Shown: piece by piece, positions 5,833-10,504 of the stretch | Numbering within the stretch: the stretch's first letter is position 1 | Layout: the number at the start of each line of letters is the position of its first letter | Assembly: GCA_910586765.1 (NCBI GenBank) | Contig: CAJUJJ010000053.1 | Location: forward strand, 1-10,504 | Origin: an uncultured Clostridia bacterium | GTDB taxonomy: Bacteria; Bacillota; Clostridia; Lachnospirales; Anaerotignaceae | Reading direction: 5' to 3' | Length of the DNA: 10,504 nucleotides | The notes under the pieces: model-generated | Databases searched by the model: none | The model's input: only the letters and a program-made list of their open reading frames with translations | What the model was told of the DNA's origin: nothing | Made by a program: the position numbers and the translations under genes

Positions 5833-6873
5833 TTATTTTTTTATAACAGAAATTTTATATGCTGCATTTTCATCTAATGTAAACAAGTTAACAATATCTT
5901 CTGTAATATAAATTTCTTTTTGTTCTGTAATAAATATTACACCAAAATCCTGAGATTTTCTCCACAATTCACTTCCCTTTTCCAGTCCAGCCACCATAAT
6001 AGAAGTAGATAGCATATCTGCCATAGTACCATTTTTGCATACGATTGTTACAGACAACAATCCTGTTTCCGCTGGTTTTCCCGTTTTTGTATCAATGATG
6101 TGGTGGTATCGTTTTCCATTTTGTTCAAAAAAACGTTGATACACGCCAGATGTAATAACACAAGTATCTTCTACTTCCAAAACACCTGCAAATCCTTGTT
6201 CATTTAAAGGGTCTTGTACTGCTACCTTCCACTTTGAACCATCTTCTTTTTTTCCAATAACAGAAACATTTCCACCTAAAGAAATCACTGCTGATGTTAT
6301 GCCTTCCTGCTTTAATATTTCATTTACTTTATCAGAAGCATAACCTTTTGCAATACCACCTAAATCAATAGCCATATCTTTTTTTTCTAAAAATATTGTA
6401 TTATTTCCTGTATCAATATGCAGCTTATTCTGGTCTGCTAGCTCTAATTTTTGTTGTATTTCTTGTTCAGAAGGTACTCTTTTTTCTTCTTCTGTAAATC
6501 CCCATGCTTTCACCACTGGTGCTATTGTAATATCAAAAGCCCCATCTGTAAATTCATAATATTGTTTTGCCTTTTGTATCAAATAAAATGTGTCATCTGT
6601 TACTGCTACAGGGGATATTCCTGCATTTTGATTTATGGCATATATTTCGCTTTTTTCTAATGTGGTAGAAAGTAATTGCTCTAAATTATTTATTTTTTTT
6701 TCTGCTTTTAAAAGTGCTTGTTGTCCATTTTCTCCTGCTGCTTTTAAATCAATAAAAGTATCCATAGCAAACATTTGTATTTGTGCCATATCTTGTATGC
6801 TATTTGTATTTTGTTGACAAGCACAAAATACAAAGCATATAGTCATTATTACAGCTAAAATGCGTTTTTTCAT
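5833..6873 (-). CDS. apbE: ApbE-family FAD:protein FMN transferase, lipoprotein
   Basis: A 346-residue flavin transferase that attaches FMN from FAD to a threonine of target redox proteins, Mg2+-dependent, outside the membrane. The N-terminus is a lipoprotein signal: K-K-R, a hydrophobic core and lipobox F-C-A-C with lipidated Cys19. Family motifs in order: A-M-D-T-F (36-40), F-T-D-G-A-F-D-I-T (108-116), I-D-L-G-G-I-A-K-G-Y-A-S-D (169-181), I-S-L-G-G-N (197-202), S-G-V-Y-Q-R (242-247), H-H-I-I-D-T-K-T-G-K-P (257-267) and the metal-binding A-D-M-L-S-T-S (285-291). Length and order match active family members. The start has AGAGGT at 6882-6887, nine bases before the ATG. No Rnf, Nqr or FMN-bind target is encoded in the window, so its substrate lies elsewhere. 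The small 55-residue gene follows on the same strand. Confidence 0.93.
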   Translation of the reverse strand: MKKRILAVIMTICFVFCACQQNTNSIQDMAQIQMFAMDTFIDLKAAGENGQQALLKAEKKINNLEQLLSTTLEKSEIYAINQNAGISPVAVTDDTFYLIQKAKQYYEFTDGAFDITIAPVVKAWGFTEEEKRVPSEQEIQQKLELADQNKLHIDTGNNTIFLEKKDMAIDLGGIAKGYASDKVNEILKQEGITSAVISLGGNVSVIGKKEDGSKWKVAVQDPLNEQGFAGVLEVEDTCVITSGVYQRFFEQNGKRYHHIIDTKTGKPAETGLLSVTIVCKNGTMADMLSTSIMVAGLEKGSELWRKSQDFGVIFITEQKEIYITEDIVNLFTLDENAAYKISVIKK

Positions 6874-6890
6874 AATAAATTACCTCTTTT

Positions 6891-6932
6891 ATAAAAAATG
6901 CTTGTAACAATACAGATACAAGCATTTTTTAT
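6891..6932 (-). terminator. Strong terminator between lysA and apbE
   Basis: A 16-base perfect stem (6891-6906 with 6917-6932) containing TGCTTGTA/TACAAGCA, with a 10-base loop and T-run, about 30 bases after the lysA stop. It ends only 17 bases before the apbE ATG, just upstream of the apbE ribosome-binding site. Any transcript entering apbE must read through it. Confidence 0.9.
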
Positions 6933-6949
6933 TTCTTTATTTCATTTTC

Positions 6950-6978
6950 ATTTTACACTAAATTTATTTTTGAAACAA
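6950..6978 (-). promoter_or_regulatory. Possible apbE promoter inside the 3' end of lysA
   Basis: On the minus strand, TTGTTT (6973-6978) and TAAAAT (6950-6955) are 17 bases apart, overlapping the lysA stop. A transcript from here would start near 6943 and carry the lysA terminator hairpin in its leader. It is offered because apbE needs a promoter and there is no room for one after the hairpin. Confidence 0.35.
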
Positions 6979-8223
6979 ATTCATAAAATCAAATGTTGCA
7001 AAATAATCTTGTGGTGTTTCTGCCCTTCTAATAAGCTGGCTTGTACTATCTTCTTTTAAAAGTACCTCTGCTGAACGCAATTTGCCATTATAGTTATAGC
7101 CCATAGAAAAACCATGTGCTCCTGCATCATGAATTACTAAAATATCACCCATATCAATTTTAGGAAGCATACGGTCAATAGCAAATTTATCGTTGTTTTC
7201 ACAAAGACCGCCCACAACATCATATTTATGGTCACATTCATCATTTTCTTTTCCTAATACAGTAATATGATGATATGCTCCATACATCGCTGGACGCATT
7301 AAATTTGCTGCACAAGCATCTAGTCCAATATATTCTTTATAAGTATGTTTTTCATGTATTGCTGTTGCTACAAGGCAGCCATAAGGTGCTAACATAAAAC
7401 GTCCCATTTCTGTGAATATTGCAACATCTCCCATGCCAGCTGGCACTAATATCTGTTCATATACTTTTCTGACACCTTCTCCTATTGCCATAATATCATT
7501 TGGCTGTTGGTCTGGTCTATAAGGTACGCCAACTCCTCCAGAAAGATTGATAAATCGAATGTCTGCACCTGTTTCTTGTTTTAATTCTACTGCTGTTTGA
7601 AACAATATTTTAGCTAATTCAGGATAATATTCATTTGCAACAGTATTGCTTGCTAAAAAAGCGTGTATACCAAAATGTTTTACTCCCTTTTGTTTCAATT
7701 TTAAAAAGCCTTCTGTCATTTGTTCTCTTGTAAAACCATATTTAGATTCTCCTGGTGTATCCATAATATCGTTATTGATTTGGAACAATCCGCCAGGATT
7801 AAAACGGCAACATATTGTTTCTGGAATACCTGCTACTTTTTCTAAAAAATCAATATGAGTAATGTCATCTAAATTGATAATTGCACCTAATTTTTTCGCT
7901 AAAACATAATCTTCTGCTGGTGTCATATTAGAAGAAAACATAATATCTGAACCAGTAACACCTACTGCTTCAGATAAGAGTAATTCTGTATAAGAGGAAC
8001 AATCTGCACCACAGCCTTCTTCTTTTAAAATTTGAAGCAGTACTGGATTTGGTGTTGCTTTTACTGCAAAATACTCCTTAAAACCTTTATTCCAAGAAAA
8101 CGCTTGTTTCACTTTTCTAGCATTTTCTCTAATGCCTTTTTCGTCATAGAGATGAAATGGTGTAGGATATTTTTTTGTTAATTCTTTTGCTTGTTGTTGT
8201 GTAATAAAAGGTACTTTTTTCAT
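6964..8223 (-). CDS. lysA: Diaminopimelate decarboxylase
   Basis: A 419-residue PLP enzyme of the alanine-racemase/ornithine-decarboxylase (fold III) superfamily. It would convert meso-diaminopimelate to L-lysine and CO2 in the cytoplasm, the last step of lysine synthesis. Visible features: T-P-F-H-L-Y-D near the start, the PLP lysine in Y-F-A-V-K-A-T-P-N-P (Lys55), H-F-G-I-H-A-F (183-189), the phosphate-binding N-L-S-G-G-V-G (226-232), T-E-M-G-R-F (271-276) in place of the usual E-P-G-R, the active-site cysteine in G-G-L-C-E-N-N-D (338-345) in place of C-E-S-G-D, and D-A-G-A-H-G-F-S-M-G-Y-N-Y-N-G near the end. AAGGAGT lies six bases before the ATG. It has its own promoter and terminator, so it is monocistronic. 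A related carboxylyase with another substrate is the alternative. Confidence 0.87.
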   Translation of the reverse strand: MKKVPFITQQQAKELTKKYPTPFHLYDEKGIRENARKVKQAFSWNKGFKEYFAVKATPNPVLLQILKEEGCGADCSSYTELLLSEAVGVTGSDIMFSSNMTPAEDYVLAKKLGAIINLDDITHIDFLEKVAGIPETICCRFNPGGLFQINNDIMDTPGESKYGFTREQMTEGFLKLKQKGVKHFGIHAFLASNTVANEYYPELAKILFQTAVELKQETGADIRFINLSGGVGVPYRPDQQPNDIMAIGEGVRKVYEQILVPAGMGDVAIFTEMGRFMLAPYGCLVATAIHEKHTYKEYIGLDACAANLMRPAMYGAYHHITVLGKENDECDHKYDVVGGLCENNDKFAIDRMLPKIDMGDILVIHDAGAHGFSMGYNYNGKLRSAEVLLKEDSTSQLIRRAETPQDYFATFDFMNLFQK

Positions 8224-8300
8224 TGTTCCACTCCTTCACTCTTGTGTAAAAATATAATACCTATGGTTTTTATAGTGCTTTTTTTAAAAATACACGATAC

Positions 8301-8329
8301 ATTATAGCAAAAGTTTTTTTAGTTTGCAA
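8301..8329 (-). promoter_or_regulatory. lysA promoter
   Basis: On the minus strand, TTGCAA (8324-8329), a 17-base spacer and a perfect TATAAT (8301-8306). Transcription would start near 8294, leaving a leader of about 70 bases. That is too short for a lysine riboswitch, and I see no conserved lysine-aptamer structure. Confidence 0.7.
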
Positions 8330-8344
8330 TCAAAAAGTTATTTT

Positions 8345-8384
8345 CATTACTACATTACTACGTTATAATAAATTATAAATAACG
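8345..8384 (+). promoter_or_regulatory. Promoter/operator region of the kdpD-kdpE pair
   Basis: A perfect TATAAT stands at 8364-8369, with only a weak -35 candidate (TTTTCA, about 8341-8346). Just before it, CATTACTA is repeated in tandem (8345-8352, 8353-8360). The -10 box is embedded in nested inverted repeats: CGTTAT (8361-8366) with ATAACG (8379-8384), and TTATAAT (8363-8369) with ATTATAA (8372-8378). A weak -35 with repeats upstream and a palindrome over the -10 suggests a regulated promoter, possibly by KdpE itself. Confidence 0.45.
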
Positions 8385-8403
8385 ATTAGGTAGGTTCAAA
8401 AAT

Positions 8404-9939
8404 ATGAAAAAATGTATTTTAAAACATATTAATATTGTCATATTGTTTTCTGATTTTTTAAAAACCGTATTTATTTTTTTGATTGCAACACTTCTTGCTT
8501 TGATATTAGTTAATGTTTCTGCAATAAAAGATAATGTTTTTAGTGTTTATATACTTGCAGTTGCATTAATTTCCGTTGTCACTTCTGGTTATATTTGGGG
8601 TATTTTTTCCTCTTTTTTAGGTATTTTTAGTGTAAACTATTTTTTTACCTATCCTTATTATGCTTTTAATTTTTTACTGGCAGGTTATCCTCTTGCATTT
8701 TTAAGTATGCTCATAATATCTTCTATTATTAGTACACTTACAGTTAAAATAAAAAAACAAGTTCTTATTTCTGCCACAAGAGAAAAACAAGCAGAGTCTT
8801 TACATGATATTACAAAAAGACTTTTAACTGCAACAGGTATGGATAATATCAGAACATTGGCACTTGACTATTTTAGTAATTTTTATAATTGCAGCGTAAT
8901 TATTTATTTCGGAAATCCTTTACAGGATAAAAATTATGGCATTAAATCACTTATGCCCCATCACACCGCTTTATTTGAACAACAAACAGAACAAAATGCA
9001 GCACAATACTGTTATACTTCTGCAAACGGTGCAGGAGCAGGAACACATTATCAAATAGAAGCAAAAGGAACTTATTTACCTATTTGTACAGAAGATACTG
9101 TTTTTGGTGTAATTGGTCTTTTATTTGAAAATGAGCGTTTTAAACAACCAGAAGCATTAAACTTTTTGGGTATTATGACATCTCAGTTAATATTAGCAAT
9201 AGAAAGACAAAATCTTTTTGAAAAACAACAAAAAATATTAGTAGAAACAGAAAAAGAAAAAATGAGAAGCAATTTGTTGCGTGCTGTTTCTCACGATTTA
9301 AGAACCCCTTTAACTTGCATTGTATTTTCAGCAACTACTCTTTTAGAAAATAATGATACATTATCAAAAAAATTATTAAATGACATTATACAAGATGCTC
9401 AGTGGCTGATACATATGGTAGAAAACTTATTAGCAGTCACTCGAATAAACAACGAACACGCTGTAATTAAAAAACAATATGAAGCAATAGAAGAAATTGT
9501 GTCAGCGACTATGACAAAAATTAAAAAAAGATTTCCTGATTGTCAAATAAAAGTAACTGTTCCAGAGGAATTTATATTAGTTCCTATGGACGCAACATTG
9601 ATTATGCAGGTACTTATCAATTTGCTTGAAAACGCAATTTGTCATTCTCATAGTACAAAACCAATATCACTTACTGTAGTTTATACAGAAAATGATGCTG
9701 TTTTTTCTATAAAAGATAATGGTGTTGGCTTAAATTCATATGAAATAAAACATATATTTGATGGTGTATCTGTTGAAAAAACAGGCGACTCCACTCGTGG
9801 ATTAGGTATAGGACTTTCTATCTGTAAATCCATTATTTCAGCCCATAATGGCACAATTTCAGCAGAAAATAATATAGAAGGTGGTGCAACATTTCGTTTT
9901 ACACTACCAAAAAAAGGAGAAGATACTTATGGCAAATAA
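8404..9939 (+). CDS. kdpD: KdpD-like sensor histidine kinase, short form
   Basis: A 511-residue membrane sensor kinase with the C-terminal half architecture of KdpD. Four membrane segments (about 16-38, 46-62, 64-83, 92-113) form the DUF4118 module, then a GAF-like domain (about 135-265) and a coiled linker. Next come the dimerisation/phosphoacceptor box V-S-H-D-L-R-T-P-L-T (His297) and the ATPase domain: N box N-L-L-E-N-A (Asn410), D-N-G-V-G-L (438-443), G-L-G-I-G-L-S (466-472). The roughly 400-residue cytoplasmic N-terminal KdpD/USP part of the E. coli protein is absent; the frame starts cleanly at ATG 8404, so this is a short natural form, not a break. A weak AGGTAGG precedes the start. 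It overlaps the response-regulator gene by 11 bases. K+ or turgor sensing is inferred from KdpD relatives. Confidence 0.87.
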   Translation: MKKCILKHINIVILFSDFLKTVFIFLIATLLALILVNVSAIKDNVFSVYILAVALISVVTSGYIWGIFSSFLGIFSVNYFFTYPYYAFNFLLAGYPLAFLSMLIISSIISTLTVKIKKQVLISATREKQAESLHDITKRLLTATGMDNIRTLALDYFSNFYNCSVIIYFGNPLQDKNYGIKSLMPHHTALFEQQTEQNAAQYCYTSANGAGAGTHYQIEAKGTYLPICTEDTVFGVIGLLFENERFKQPEALNFLGIMTSQLILAIERQNLFEKQQKILVETEKEKMRSNLLRAVSHDLRTPLTCIVFSATTLLENNDTLSKKLLNDIIQDAQWLIHMVENLLAVTRINNEHAVIKKQYEAIEEIVSATMTKIKKRFPDCQIKVTVPEEFILVPMDATLIMQVLINLLENAICHSHSTKPISLTVVYTENDAVFSIKDNGVGLNSYEIKHIFDGVSVEKTGDSTRGLGIGLSICKSIISAHNGTISAENNIEGGATFRFTLPKKGEDTYGK

Positions 9940-10504
9940 ATTTAAAGTTTTAATTGTAGAAGATGAAATTTCTATCAGCAATTTTATAGCAACAACATTA
10001 AAAACAAATGGCTATACTACATTACTTTGTTCCAATGGAAAAGAAGCCCTTTCCATGATTGCTTCTCATTGTCCTGATGTGATATTATTAGATTTAGGAT
10101 TACCTGACATAGATGGCTTAGAAATATTAAAACAGTTAAGAAAATGGTCTGGTATTCCTGTCATTATTGTTTCTGCCCGTGTAAATGAAGAAGAAAAAGT
10201 GGAAGCATTAGATGCAGGTGCAGATGACTATATTACAAAACCTTTTGGCACATCAGAACTCTTGGCAAGAATACGCACAGCAATGCGTCATGCCTCTAAC
10301 AGCAATATACAAAATGATAAATTTTCTGTAAAAGGACTTTCTATTGATTTTGGAAAACGTCTTGTTATAATAGATGGTAAGGAAGTGCATTTAACACAAA
10401 TTGAATTTAAAATTGTTTCTCTTTTGGCAAAAAGTCAAGGCAGAGTATTGACTTATGACCAAATTATTGCAGAACTTTGGGGGCCTTATGCAGTAAAAGA
10501 TAAT
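9929..10504 (+). CDS. kdpE: KdpE-like OmpR-family response regulator (3' end cut by window)
   Basis: The first 192 codons of a two-component response regulator. The receiver domain (1-120) has the acidic pocket Glu11-Asp12-Glu13, the phosphoacceptor Asp55 in I-L-L-D-L-G-L-P-D-I-D-G, Ser82 in I-V-S-A-R and Lys104 in T-K-P-F. A winged-helix OmpR/PhoB DNA-binding domain begins near 128: I-D-F-G-K-R, L-T-Q-I-E-F-K-I-V-S-L-L-A, then L-T-Y-D-Q-I-I-A-E-L-W-G-P-Y, close to KdpE. Only about ten to thirty residues should be missing. The start overlaps the end of the kinase gene by 11 bases, with AGGAG nine bases before the ATG, so the two proteins are translationally coupled partners. No kdpFABC transporter genes are visible here; they may lie downstream or elsewhere. 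Confidence 0.9.
   Translation, partial: MANKFKVLIVEDEISISNFIATTLKTNGYTTLLCSNGKEALSMIASHCPDVILLDLGLPDIDGLEILKQLRKWSGIPVIIVSARVNEEEKVEALDAGADDYITKPFGTSELLARIRTAMRHASNSNIQNDKFSVKGLSIDFGKRLVIIDGKEVHLTQIEFKIVSLLAKSQGRVLTYDQIIAELWGPYAVKDN

Noticed and set aside
8224..8300. Lysine riboswitch in the lysA leader
   Set aside because: The leader is only about 70 bases, the lysine aptamer needs well over twice that, and no matching helices are visible.

Overview
This is a strongly AT-rich window with strong AGGAGG-type ribosome-binding sites, sigma-A-like promoters and an S-layer (SLH) surface protein. Its gene set (PfoR-family membrane protein, ApbE lipoprotein, Clostridia-type LysA, short KdpD/KdpE) fits a low-GC anaerobic Firmicute, most likely a clostridial or Lachnospiraceae-like gut or host-associated bacterium. 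The species cannot be read from the sequence. No rRNA, tRNA, CRISPR array, insertion sequence or phage gene was seen.

Layout. (1) 1-166, minus: the start of an exported SLH-domain protein, cut by the window edge. (2) 167-684: a 518-base gene-free stretch with two copies of a GTATAC-centred palindrome in a diverged direct repeat, an orphan plus-strand promoter and a terminator. (3) 685-3301: an AraC-family regulator (minus) divergent from a two-gene plus-strand operon of a maltose/galactoside-type O-acetyltransferase and a PHP-family (histidinol-phosphatase-like) phosphoesterase, closed by a terminator. An 11-base direct repeat in the divergent region is a candidate AraC site. (4) 3312-5468, minus: a self-contained unit with its own promoter, encoding a PfoR-type (PTS_EIIC_2) membrane protein and then an R-S-E ADP-ribosyltransferase. 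(5) 5535-6873, minus: an ApbE flavin-transferase lipoprotein followed by an unrecognised 55-residue acidic protein and a terminator. (6) 6964-8329, minus: lysA (diaminopimelate decarboxylase) with a good promoter and a strong terminator. (7) 8404 to the end, plus: a short KdpD-like histidine kinase overlapping a KdpE-like response regulator, which is cut by the window edge.

Most of the window is ordinary housekeeping and regulation. The part most worth following is the PfoR-like/ADP-ribosyltransferase pair. The transferase has the Arg, Ser-Thr-Ser and Glu-x-Glu motifs of an active mono-ADP-ribosyltransferase. It has no Sec signal, has a polar N-terminal region with a T-I-Q-R-K-L segment resembling those in contractile-injection-system cargo toxins, and shares an operon with a relative of the membrane protein encoded next to the perfringolysin toxin gene. 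The second is the small protein downstream of apbE, a well-formed gene that would be missed by a length cut-off.
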